Origin: Triops longicaudatus
Lineage: Eukaryota > Arthropoda > Branchiopoda > Notostraca > Triopsidae
DNA length: 64,000 bases
Assembly (NCBI GenBank): GCA_022885665.1
Contig: JAGQDJ010000015.1
Coordinates: 190,955-254,954 of the forward strand
Direction of reading: 5' to 3'
The translations under genes were made by a program, and so were the position numbers. The notes under the pieces are model-generated. The model did no database searches. It was not told where the DNA came from and worked only from the letters and a program-made list of their open reading frames with translations. Numbering within the stretch: position 1 is the stretch's first letter; each line of letters opens with the position of its first letter. This document shows, piece after piece, positions 54,101 through 64,000 of this stretch.

Positions 54101-54440
54101 GAAAATGTTTTCCTAATTGTCACTTCTGCACGAGCAGTGACGTTTTAATTTACGGTGAAGAGGGGCATGTGGGATTGAAAAGAGGCAGCATCCGTATTCT
54201 CGCTGAATTTTTCATATATACAGTCTCCATGTATTATTTGTAGCACAACTGCATTATTTCAACACAGTTCGTATCTTACGTCTGGAGTGTATCCGTATGT
54301 ATCCCAACTAAATGTCTGGGAAATAGAAATAAAAAAATAATAATAAAACAAAACTGGCACCCTAAACGGATGCTTCTTACAAATGCCTCTAACGTCTTGT
54401 ATTTTGCCTATTCACTAACATTCTTGTATGGAGGATTACA

Positions 54441-54574
54441 GTCACCAAGGGCAAACATTTAATCAGCCAGGTGGATTGCAAAGGAGGAAAAATAAAAACA
54501 GCCACTATGATAAAAAAATAGCACATCGACCCATCCAAGACTGTTCTCGAAATGTTTGTACGAGTCCACTTGCG
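54441..54574 (-). other. 3' UTR of Nup155 with ATTAAA signal
   Basis: The minus strand has ATTAAA, a common poly(A) signal variant, at 54463-54458, about 112 nt after the TAA stop. No AATAAA occurs between the stop and this point. The predicted UTR is about 130 nt. Confidence 0.45.
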
Positions 54575-57500
54575 TTACACTCGTTCTAATCGCGCTTGGA
54601 TGCTCTTAAACTCGTTGATGAGCACAGCAGCTGAGGACTCTGCAGAACAGTACAAATCCGACAGGTAATTGGCCACTGCATCTAAACACTGACCACGGAA
54701 TTGTCGCCTAGGAAAATAAAATATCGACAGATAACACGAGAAGATTTTCCCCAACTCATGCTTACCTTTCTTGCGCGGGCACTGCGCTCGGAGCTTCCAC
54801 GAAATGAGTAAGTAAACGAGCAAGAATCTGCAAAAGATGAGTCGCACGTCCTTCTGCGTGCCATACTGAATCGCGGGCACAATGCAGCCTACCAACACAT
54901 TCATTATTAGCAAATTTCTGCAGCTTTTTTTAATATCGAGCTCCGATGGAATACTTTTTACCTGTGGTAAACCATAAAAAGTTTGGCCAAGGGCACGCCA
55001 GTGGCTTGCATGATGGAAAGAACCCAACCCGGGTCACCTTTCAAGCGCAGAGACTTGAGTTCCAATTCTTTCACTAGATAATCCAATGGGAAGAACCGCT
55101 CGGTGTTCACATACAATTTTCCCACTGATTTAATCTTATTGCCCAACACGGTCAACTTAGTTTGGTTATCGGAATGCGCCACTTTGTTCAACTCTGCGTC
55201 AAGGGAAAGTCAACATTACAACAAAACCTACATTAATTTTCCATTCTCACCTTGGCTTATAATATTGGCCCATATGTTTTCAATCAGGGTAGGATCTGTA
55301 TGCCCTGCACAGTGTAAAATAGCCAACTTACATTCCCATAAGCCCAAAGTTTCAGCGAATTCTTCATAAAGCTGTAAATGATCCCCCATATTACTTAAAC
55401 CAATCTTTGATGAGTTATCCTATCAGGTTACCTGTGTCACATCTAGCAAATCTGCATTTAGACGAGAGACAGCTTCTTGAATTTGAGGCAGTTGCTGTGA
55501 CAAGCTTGAAATAGCCTCCAAGACCTACAAACTTGACAAATTAAAACATAAGAATATTTATGGCTTAACAGACCTGTAGTTGAACTCGAGCTACGTCCAT
55601 TTTTTCCTCTAAATCGTGCAAAAATTGCCCTTGGCTAACACCTCCATACCACATTTCGGCAGATTTTACGCACAAAATGGCCCGCGAAAGGTACTCTAGC
55701 CGTTGTGTCAAAGGGACTTGTGTACTAAACATAAAGACAGAAATCACATAGTATTGTCATTGGTTTTATTAAGATTACCTGTGAGCATCCGCTAACTTGG
55801 CCAAAATACGAGCCGCAGCTGTATAATTCTTGTTTTTTTCGTAGAATTTCCACAGCAAATCATGGGCTGCTAAATTATCGGGATGTTGTGTGGCATACTT
55901 CTTCAAGTACGCTTCCACAAAAGGTGACTTGACCTATGAAGCAAATGGTGTGTTAACAGATTATTTTCATCTCTTGGTAGTTTGTTAACCTCAAGCAGTT
56001 TGTCCATCAACTGCTTTTCGATCATCCAATCATACAACGCCACGTGGAAAAGCTCGTCTTCCGATCTTAAGCACATCTGTAAGATTTGTTCTACCTGCAA
56101 GAAGTACAAGAGAATCTTATGTTTCAAAAAACCCTTTTCATTCCTCGGAAATTACTGTTAGTCTGGTGTCTGTATGAACAGGAATCGCATCTTGTGCACC
56201 CGGAGTTCGCGGTACATTGCGTGGAAGAGGTAACGACGTAGTGCTCAATAAGTTGGTCAAATATTCCGTAACTGCTTTATAGCACTCCATCCTAAAGTCA
56301 AAAATGAGGGAAAAATCCACAATTAAAACATGCTTTAACGCCGAAAGAAGAGTAATTAGATTAAAATAAGGAATAAACTGTAGCAATGGCTATTAGGAAA
56401 CAGTTAAATAAAACTTACCGCGCAGCCCAAGCTTGAATGCCTTGTTGATCTTCCCTAGGTTCGTCTGCTTTGTAATAATGTCCGGCGCGATCTTGAGGGT
56501 CTCTCTTGGCAGCAATGGCCAAAGAAAGCTCGATAATACCTTCAGGCCACTCACACGCTTGCAAATGTTGGCAAACAGAACTTACGTTGACTCTATGAGG
56601 AATTTGCTTGCAGATCTACACAGAACGTGATTAATTTACAATAAGCTGTTCAACGAGAAATACTTACATCTACAGCTTGTCGAACTAAACGATCTTTTTC
56701 ATTTCGGCTTGACTCAGTTCTAGCTTTCAACAACAGCTCGTTAACCTTAAAAGCACACCACAGGAATTCGGTAATTATTTTCGGGTGTTAGTTTTTTTTT
56801 TAATTACTTTGGAACAAGTTGCGTCTTCCGCTTTATACAGCGAGGGACAAACTTCCCTTAATCTGGCACTGATACTGTCCGTAGACGCGTTATCATCTAA
56901 ATACCTACAGAAAATAGACACGTATGAAGAGCAAAGACGACGTTAGTACACAAATAACGTTGATTGATATAGCAGTAAAATTACCTGTTAATTAAACCGG
57001 TAATAAGGGAAGCACAAACTTCTTGTCCATTCAGGATCAAGTCTCTAAACGCCATAGATTTTAACTGTTCCTTCAAATCCTAGAGGACATGAACATTCAA
57101 AATTAAACGATTACCCTCTTACTTAAAGACTGAAATGCCTACTAGCGAAATTGCTTCTCCAAGTACGTGAAGTCTATGATCGCAAAGAACTTTCCATAAG
57201 CCTAAAACTTGGCTGGTATGATTCATTAGGTGCTGTAAAGCCAAAATAGATTGACGTTCTTGATTTTGGGCGTCTTGTAGCAACTTTTTGTGCGCATATG
57301 CATCCGAGCCAGCTGTTCTGCGAGACAAACTAGTGCTACACAATAAGAAATGTGAAGTTAAAGGTACAAATGGACTTTAATATCTCTATTATTATTATTG
57401 TTTTTTAATTACAAACCTGTCAGTGTACGCAGACGTAAATGCCGCGTTTCTTTCCAGAAATTTTTTTAAGCCTATCAATTGCTGCAATATCCACGAGATT

Positions 57501-60500
57501 TCTTCGCTTGATGTGCAAGTATCCAACTGTAAATGTCAAACAATGAATAGCTAACATTAAAAAGTGCAAATAAACTTATAGGCCCACTATGTGAGAGATA
57601 GGCGGTGAATAGGACGAAAATATGCAAAAGATTTGAAACCTACTAAGGTCGCATTTCCCACTACAACCGGTTTAACTAGCGGCTGGAACCACAGCGGCCG
57701 TATTAACCGGCTGAAGTACAGGTAAAGTCCGTTATGCTTGCCCGAATAAATAATCTCGGCGCCAGTGCTCTGGAAAGTCTGTTGCTGTTGTACATACGGA
57801 CTGCGCATACCGCTCGCAGCAAAGGACTGACTCTGACTTTGAAAAGGATCTGGCGAGGGTACAAACTGTTGCGGTGTCGAGATAACGCTCGGATTAAAGC
57901 CCGCTGTCAATATAATACATTAAAATGTTGCCACACTGACCAACATGTAAATTACCTTGTACAGGAGACGAATATTGCGGCGGTAGTTGACCGGTACCGG
58001 TTTGCAAGGTATGTGAAACAGGCGCTAAAAAGAAACAGATAACATTAGTAGTGCTACAAAAATCTTAGTAAAAGATTTGATTTATCTTGTTGCAGACGTA
58101 AGTTTCACAGTCAATTATGTCACCTACATAATACTGAAGTCGGAGGAAGAGCCATATTGGGTTGATAGTTCACTCGACAATCGCCACCATAAAGAAAAAA
58201 TGCTTGCGTGGACCATTCAGCTACCTAGAAGAGGGATAAGTGAAAATTTTAGCATTAAGGCACCCATATACACAACTCTCAGTATTCTTAAAAAATAAAA
58301 GATACGGGTACCGTTTTCTTCGGGGAGGGTCTCTTATTGTAACTAACAGCAGAGGTTGAATGAAGTCAAATAGAAACTCTGCATAGGGGGCACATCCCAT
58401 ATTGTCATACAAAACCTTAAATTTCAGACACGATACTACAAAAAGTACCTGACCGATTTCATTTCTCTTCATACTTAAAATTTCCAAAAATCAGACCTAG
58501 CGCAGCAGTTTGACTGATTTTCATTTTTCCGTATATTAAAAAAGTAGCAAAATCCAACGGTAATTTACAAATTTAATTTAAATTTAAAAATTTAAAAACT
58601 TATTCACGAAAAACTCAAACTGGTGCACTAGACATCTACAAAAACATTAGTCACAAGAGTTTCTTTGATTTTTTAATCACTTTTCCAGCATGGTGTCTGA
58701 AAGTTTCCGCGTTAATCTCCATAAGGGGTTTGTGTATACCGCGGCCTTAACTTATAATTTGAACTCTTAATCATTTAACTACTTCAATTGTTATGGTTTG
58801 GAAAAGAAGTATTAAAGCGTACTTGAACATCCTGAACGCTGGTTGAAGAGGCCAGTATAAGACTGATGGCACACGCTTGATCTTCTTTGAGTACTTGAAA
58901 GAAAATTTTGACACCTTCACCATCCGGGCCTCCAGCGTCTACCAATAATTTTCGTAAAACATCCACGGGCCGCAACTTGGTGACAATTTCACACCCCTTA
59001 AAAGAACACACAAAAAGGCATTGGAAAACAATCCTCTATGGACACGCATTTACAACTTTTTAATCTAAGTAATAACACTATCCTACTTATGGCTAAGCCT
59101 TTCGGATTCTTATTTCTACTAACAAAAATAAACCTGACAATTTAATGTTTGGTTTACTTGGGCTGTGAGGAAGATAAACTGTTTAGGGCTTTCCGTATGT
59201 TGGGCTACGATGAGTGGCGGTTGGAGTCCGTGGGTCGTAACAGCACGCGAGGGCGCCTTTTCTGCCAAAGCCCACGTGCGCCCGTCCAGACTTGTTGTGA
59301 TGTGGCTCTCCATGAGCTGTGTTTGGAATGGAAACATATCGGGGCTCATCATCCATACCACGTCCGCTGATTCTGTTACTGCACTCGACAACAGGAGTGT
59401 TCCTACGGGGTAATGCAGTCATTAGTAACGCGACAGTTGAAGAATTTCAGACCGAACGATGAAATGCAATTTACCTTGAGAATATACAGCAGTATGAACT
59501 TTGTGAGGTCGCTGCGGAGGAGCATTAGCCGCAAACCCTGGTGGCAGACGAACGTGGACGAGGCTTAAGGTAGAAGCTTTGGGGGTGACATTTTGTGTAG
59601 CAGAAGCCAAGTACAGAGTCGTGAAATAGTATCGTACACCAGCGGCCGTAACTGCTAACAAATGTAAATGAGGCGACTCGGATTCCTGGATCGCTGCAAT
59701 GGAAACCACTGGTCGTAGATTGGTCCGATCTACAGTTCTATGAACAAAAGAAAGGTAGTTTCTAGCAGGACTTAAACAAGAAGAGTTTGCAGTTACCTTG
59801 CTATTTGGGAAGCGGCTTGGACAATCGAATTCTGAGTAAGCGAAGCAACCCTGGACAAAGATTGGCCGTCGGCGCCCAAATCATAAACGTTGATACTGCC
59901 CTTTTCGCTACGTGTGTAGAGCAAATGTCTGGACTCATCGACGCATATCTGAGCTAAAGGATCATCTTCTGAGAAAGCCGCGCCAATAAAAGTAGGAATC
60001 AAATACGACAGCGTCGTTTTTGAGTGATTAATTTTTCGACATCTACGACTGAACCACCCATCCTCCGCCTAAAGTCATTTGCGAAATATAAGCTTTAATT
60101 AGTGTTTGGAGTTTTGTTTAATTACTTGGTAAGCGAGTTCGTAAAGGCATCCATCTTTTGCTCCCATAAATATCCTTCCTTTGTCCGTACCCACGACAGT
60201 CGTCACGTACGACCCGTCAGTGGGTAAAGAGAATAATGGTTCGGGTAAGAGGTGCATTTCATCCCACGTGGTTCCATTCCCTGGCCACAAAAAAAAAAAG
60301 AAATTGAAATAATTAAAAAGATTAACAAAATAAAAAGTTGACATACAAAAAATCTCATAGCTATGTTTCCAAATTAAAATAGTGCGTTACCACTGGTGGG
60401 TGCTATAAAGCTCACTCCTAACAGAACAATTTCAACCGGGGTTGTAAGACAGAGCAAAAACTGGATGTGGCTTTGGAAAACGCCCGGTTTTGGTTTTACC

Positions 60501-61256
60501 AGTCCCACACCTAAGATCGATTCGCTAAGGCCGTCAAAATACGCCAGGTCTCCACTACAGAGTAAACCGGAAAATAAAACGCGTCAAAAGAGGTTAAATA
60601 AACGCATCGAGATTTAATTAGTTTACAGCCCTTACCCATCTTCGTAAGTCCAAACGTAGATATCGCTGTCGATTGTCAGCCAAGCTCGGCCCACTTCGGG
60701 AAAGATTCCCATCATGCAATAACTCTGCATGTCTGTCGGACAGAAAACGGTTAATCCTTTCATTAACATTACATCTTTTAATAGGAGGAACCATACGTGC
60801 AAAGTGCTCCACTAGCTCTGCGGGGAGAGGAATTTTTCTAACCATTCCCAACTGATTCAACACCGGCTGACCACTGGGGCTGATGGGTAAATTCGGATAA
60901 TCGGTATCATTTAAGCCACTGACGGTCGGACCACCTTTATGAGGCAAAAGGGCATCAGGATGCGTATTACATAAAGATCAATATTTGGAAATACCTTGAG
61001 TTGTCACTTTGAGTTGCTCAAGAAGTGGAGGATTGTTCCCGTCTAGCTGAACAAATTGCTCCAAGTTTCTGCCAGCAAGTTCCAAAGATTGTTGAGGATT
61101 CACACTAGATAAAGAAATGTTGCCGGGCAAAGCGACTTGAGATTGGTAAGCCATTGACGTTTGCATCGTTGGATTCATGCTCATGTTGCCCGTAATTGTC
61201 ATTCCTCCTCCCAGGCCATTTTTGAAAGACGTTGACAGCGACTGATTCTGAAGCAT
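54575..61256 (-). CDS. Nup154: Nuclear pore complex protein Nup155/Nup154, complete, 27 coding exons
   Basis: This is an inner-ring scaffold nucleoporin that anchors the pore to the nuclear membrane. The splice model gives 4,215 nt and 1,404 aa (human NUP155 is about 1,390), with every phase consistent. Exons (descending): 61256-60995, 60934-60797, 60732-60636, 60554-60391, 60280-60126, 60068-59797, 59737-59475, 59402-59158, 58996-58823, 58224-58128, 58024-57956, 57903-57644, 57526-57417, 57335-57143, 57079-56985, 56904-56808, 56745-56668, 56615-56419, 56291-56156, 56094-55990, 55933-55779, 55724-55574, 55524-55432, 55371-55251, 55193-54962, 54888-54766, 54707-54575. All introns are GT-AG, 49-161 bp except intron 9 (598 bp). 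Residues 1-75 are a Ser/Asn/Gln/Met-rich lead. About 90-590 is the beta-propeller, with 'RAWLTIDSDIYVWTYEDGGD', 'SLPTDGSYVTTVVGTDKGRI', 'LLYTRSEKGSINVYDLGADG' and 'LVHVRLPPGFAANAP'. About 610-694 is a Pro/Gln/Ser linker. 'EIIYSGKHNGLYLYFSRLIR' (from about 695) begins the alpha-solenoid, which runs to 'FKSIQARLERV'. The family is certain. Confidence 0.95.
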
Positions 61257-61490
61257 CGTAGTAACTTAAACGTTAAGAGACACTTTCATGGGAAACCAAT
61301 CTGAGCCAACCTAAATTTAAAAGCTTAATAACAAATGGAATGCTAAGTTTTGCCCTCAAATGCAAATACTACTGAATGTATCTATTAAACATAAGCAATC
61401 TAACAATATTTAAAGTGTTTTTACAATACTTTACCTTAATTCCTACGAAGCGAAGGAACAGAAATACACCAAAGTCGGAAAAACAGATAT
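61257..61490 (-). other. Nup155 5' leader with a leader intron
   Basis: Upstream of the ATG an acceptor (AAATTTAG before GTTGGCTC, exon from 61310) and a donor (ATTAAG then GTAAAG, after 61435) define a probable 124-bp leader intron, 61434-61311. The first non-coding exon would lie at roughly 61435-61490; its 5' limit is unknown. A short upstream ORF precedes the main ATG. Confidence 0.4.
61266..61289 (-). other. Seven-codon upstream ORF in the Nup155 leader
   Basis: The minus strand reads ATG AAA GTG TCT CTT AAC GTT TAA, ending 9 nt before the main ATG at 61256. Context at the uORF start is TTTCCCATGA, with C at -3, so leaky scanning is plausible. It would limit translation of Nup155 only if it is present in the mature leader. 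Confidence 0.45.
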
Positions 61491-61613
61491 TTTAAGCGTG
61501 ATTAAATTTAAGGGCCGGTACGAAAAAGTTTCGCATGGCGCGTCATGCCCAATACACGAAATAAATGTCCACGCTAGATGGACTTCCTTCTATATTTACT
61601 AATTTGCTATATT

Positions 61614-61625
61614 ACTAGGTGGCGC
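61614..61625 (+). promoter_or_regulatory. CTCF-like insulator motif
   Basis: ACTAGGTGGCGC matches the arthropod CTCF core (AGGTGGCGC). A weaker sequence, GCTAGATGG, lies about 40 bp to the left at 61573-61581. The position is about 180 bp upstream of the start of the Nup155 leader. Binding is inferred from motif alone. Confidence 0.35.
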
Positions 61626-61630
61626 GACGT

Positions 61631-61653
61631 CCGCAATGAATATTTCATTGCGG
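61631..61653. repeat. Perfect 10-bp inverted repeat at the Nup155 promoter
   Basis: CCGCAATGAA, spacer TAT, then TTCATTGCGG: exact reverse-complement arms. It begins 6 bp after the CTCF-like motif. A symmetric site with a 3-nt spacer fits a dimeric DNA-binding protein better than a transcript hairpin, but no factor is identified. Confidence 0.85.
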
Positions 61654-62789
61654 GAAGAACGAAAGCTACCCATCCATGTAGAAAAATATCCCTTTATCTT
61701 GGTAGATTTCTGTTTTGCGCAAGACAAAGCTGCATAAGATAACATTATGTCTGTAAAATCATTCCGAAAAACAAATTACCACATGGCTGTGTTGCTTACC
61801 ATATTGTCTGTAAGAATATTTGAATCACACTGAAAGAATCGAGGTTTAAATAGATAGCCAAATGGTATTTTGCGGACTGAGAGTGTACATTACGTATTGT
61901 CGTGCTCTTGAAAAGTTATGAAGTTTGACCTAAAAAAATTGTGGAAAATTTTAAGGTTTATAAACGAATAAAAATACGGGTTAGTATCTTCATGCTCTTT
62001 TGTTAACATTTTACGCTGTAAGCTAGTGAATAGCCTGCGTATCAAATGCTTAGAGGAAGTTGGCACATTTGAAACTACAAAGGGTCTAAAATTTGTTTGT
62101 TTCGTACACAAACTAAATTACGCTCCAATATTACTACGTAAGCCTAGTCCTGGTTATGCGTTTGGCTGTTTATTGCTTTTGAGGTGCTGCAAATATTGCA
62201 TTTGCCGGTACTTCAATAGCCCTGTAGGCGCTGGTGTAAGTACAGTGCGTAAACGAGAAATGTGTAACCGGGTCAACAGGTTTCTGTACTGATCGTACAG
62301 TAATGAATTCGCCTTCAAGACAGATTTAGTTGCGCTTTTTTTTTAAAAAAAACAACTGAAATCCGGGTGAAATGTATAATCAGATAAAACATTGTCTCCC
62401 ATTAGAGGACAATCCATTTTTTCCCTCTAAGATAGATTTCTTATTTGTGGTATTTGTAATTCAATTTTTTTAAATACACACACTCATTAAAATGCATAAA
62501 CGACGTATTATGTTTGAGTACGATTCAGAGGGCTGACAGCGCGCGTTTCTCAATTACACATTTTAACGAAAAAAGTTCAACACGATAAAAATGTTGACAA
62601 TGCATTGGTAGGTTAAGGAAAATCGAATATGTATATAGTTCCGCTGTACTTTTGCTCACACCTCGTTACACATAGCGAGTGTAACGTAAATCACAATTCC
62701 GTCTTAGTTTTTCTGGCTATGGTGAAGCATAAGCCTATTCGTGTTCAAGTAGGCTCGACAACGTAAGTGTGTAATTTTCAACTCCTGTC

Positions 62790-62896
62790 TTTTTTTTTAG
62801 AAATTGTGTTTATTTACAAGAAAAAAAATGGTACATTAGCTTCAAGAGTTCATTAATGAGTTGCACAAATGCTATGCTGAAGCAAAATCTCGTAAG
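62790..62896 (-). other. 3' UTR of rumi with AATAAA signal
   Basis: AATAAA on the minus strand at 62814-62809 lies 83 nt after the TAA stop. Cleavage is expected near 62,790. The UTR is short and AU-rich. Confidence 0.6.
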
Positions 62897-63717
62897 TTAC
62901 GAAACCTTGTGGAATGATTCGTTACGTCGAGGGTTATACTTCATTAACTTTCCATACTCCGTTAATAGCGCCTCCCAGTAGCAGGATATCTCCTCCATTC
63001 TCAGGTGTTCCCAAATAAAATCAAAACCCCGTTGAGCAATACTTTGCGCAACATGGTCATGCTCCTTCATAAAGCTAATAATTTCCCTGGTAGAAAAAGG
63101 AATGAGAGTCAGTTTAATTACGTTTAACGCTTCGCAACACTTCAGTTTACTGGAGTTTCTCAGTAGAAGACTCAGGACTGACAGGGATGTAATGTATCCA
63201 TGGCTTCATAGCTGGATAGAAAAACTCGATCCACTCTTCACCCACGTGAAATACGAGTGACTTGCACAAGAACAAGTGTTTAAACCTGAAACTGGCAGCC
63301 ACTCCGCGGTAGTTAAACAAGTATTTAAACTTGCAATGATCTTCAAATGAGACCTCTTTGGCAGGCGGGGCTCCCAACGTATCCTAAAATGGTACCTCTT
63401 ATGAACTTGCGCAACTTCTAAATGTGACAGATTTATACTTTGTCAGATTTCCATGCTTGATTCTTAGTATACTGCGCATCAACCAAGTCAGAGTTTTGCC
63501 GAGAAAGCAGGATTAAGGGATCCCGTTCCGATGACGTCCTTGATCCGCGAAAAAAGGCTTTGGTAGTCTTTTCAGCCCATGGTATCGATTCGCCAGCTCT
63601 ACGAATGCGTTCTCTATGCAAATCCCATCTACCTAAGCCAGTCGGATACAGGCTTATGGCAGGACCTCCTTCCCAAAACGTCCAAGCAGGATAAGTAATA
63701 TCCAAATATTCAGGGGT
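62897..63717 (-). CDS. rumi: Protein O-glucosyltransferase (rumi/POGLUT1), 3' part; 5' exons outside window
   Basis: An ER-lumen CAP10-family enzyme that transfers glucose from UDP-glucose to serines of EGF repeats, including Notch. Three exons are visible: 63717-63439 (acceptor ATATAG, first codons TPEYLDITYPAW), 63383-63151 and 63086-62897 (stop TAA). Introns are 55 and 64 bp and the phases match. They encode 233 aa, about the C-terminal 60% of a protein usually near 390-410 aa. Diagnostic stretches are 'YPAWTFWEGGPAISLYPTGL', 'FFRGSRTSSERDPLILLS', 'YTKNQAWKSDK', 'FNYRGVAASFRFKHLFLCKS' and 'VFHVGEEWIEFFYPAMKPW'. The 63718-64000 stretch is AT-rich intron, so the upstream exons with the signal peptide lie beyond the edge. 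The predicted C-terminus is 'RRNESFHKVS', with no KDEL-type retrieval signal. Same strand as Nup155, about 1.3 kb from its leader. Confidence 0.93.
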
Positions 63718-64000
63718 CTATATATAAAATGAAAGTATCAATAATAATGGTGTCTACCCCAAACAATGATACTAAAAATTTAACAAGATAACAGAAATAT
63801 AAAAACAATATAACAAAGAAATTAAAAAGGTGTAAATAGAGTGCTAATCATTCTGTGACCGAACGAAACAGGAATAAATTGACGATGCAATTTTGACTGC
63901 AACAGAATACGGAAATTGATGGTTATCAAGGTGTAATACAGTTAGATAATTTTGTTTCTTAATTGAAATCCATAAGCAAAAGTTTTTTTTAAAAAAAGAA
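63718..64000 (-). other. Intron of rumi, continuing past the window edge
   Basis: A 283-bp AT-rich tract after the ATATAG acceptor on the minus strand, with no further exon. It is longer than the other two introns of this gene. Confidence 0.6.

Larger units (their letters stand above)
33124..54440. other. About 21 kb without a supported gene
   Basis: Between the KLF promoter region and the 3' end of the nucleoporin gene I find no gene. Open frames reach 125 codons (51120-51497, plus) but show no domain, phase-consistent splicing or start context. One GC-richer block (40282-40756) has overlapping frames on both strands. An A24 run lies at 51080-51103. Distal regulatory DNA for the KLF gene is a reasonable guess, not something the sequence proves. 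Confidence 0.5.
61491..62789. other. Spacer between Nup155 and rumi, containing the Nup155 promoter
   Basis: No coding exon is evident. Near 61.6 kb there are a CTCF-like motif and a perfect inverted repeat. I found no convincing TATA box at a useful distance, which fits a housekeeping-type promoter. Frames of 73-88 codons (62111-61890 minus; 62026-62292 plus) look random. Confidence 0.5.

Noticed and set aside
54575..55027. A 150-codon minus frame that looks like a gene on its own
   Set aside because: It reads through two Nup155 introns. The homologous reading uses the acceptor at 54889 (GGTAG before GCTGCATT), which shifts frame and gives the conserved sequence ending LTHFVEAPSAVPAQER.

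Overview
The window is eukaryotic nuclear DNA, AT-rich by eye, with GT-AG spliced genes. It carries three genes I can support, all on the minus strand: a Krüppel-like zinc-finger transcription factor (30.6-32.4 kb), a complete nucleoporin Nup155/Nup154 gene in 27 coding exons (54.6-61.3 kb), and the 3' half of a rumi/POGLUT1 protein O-glucosyltransferase gene (from 62.9 kb, continuing past the right edge). Most Nup155 introns are only 49-161 bp, and the proteins look arthropod-like. I infer an arthropod with a compact intron style, most likely a branchiopod crustacean such as Daphnia. The species call is inference, not something read directly from the sequence.

Layout. Positions 1 to about 30,190 contain no gene I can support. 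They hold decayed pogo/Tigger-type DNA-transposon ends (6.2-7.8 kb, 15.8-16.1 kb), a cluster of unexplained overlapping ORFs near 15 kb, homopolymer runs and low-complexity DNA. The KLF gene follows: a 6-codon first exon at 32,401-32,384, a 551-bp intron, then one exon carrying the rest including all three C2H2 fingers. It has a TATA box about 30 bp upstream of an initiator-like sequence, an AUG-free leader of about 250 nt, GC/GT boxes upstream and a 3' UTR with a canonical poly(A) signal. Positions about 33.1-54.4 kb are again empty apart from low-grade ORFs. From 54.4 kb onward the DNA is gene-dense: Nup155 (1,404 aa, every exon junction in frame), a 1.3-kb spacer with its promoter, a CTCF-like motif and a perfect inverted repeat, then rumi.

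The three genes do not form a pathway. Nup155 is a structural nuclear-pore scaffold protein, rumi O-glucosylates EGF repeats (for example in Notch) in the ER, and the KLF is a developmental transcription factor. The contrast between the gene-sparse surroundings of the KLF and the tight Nup155-rumi block is the main architectural feature. I found no bacterial, CRISPR, rRNA or convincing tRNA features, and no clearly novel system.
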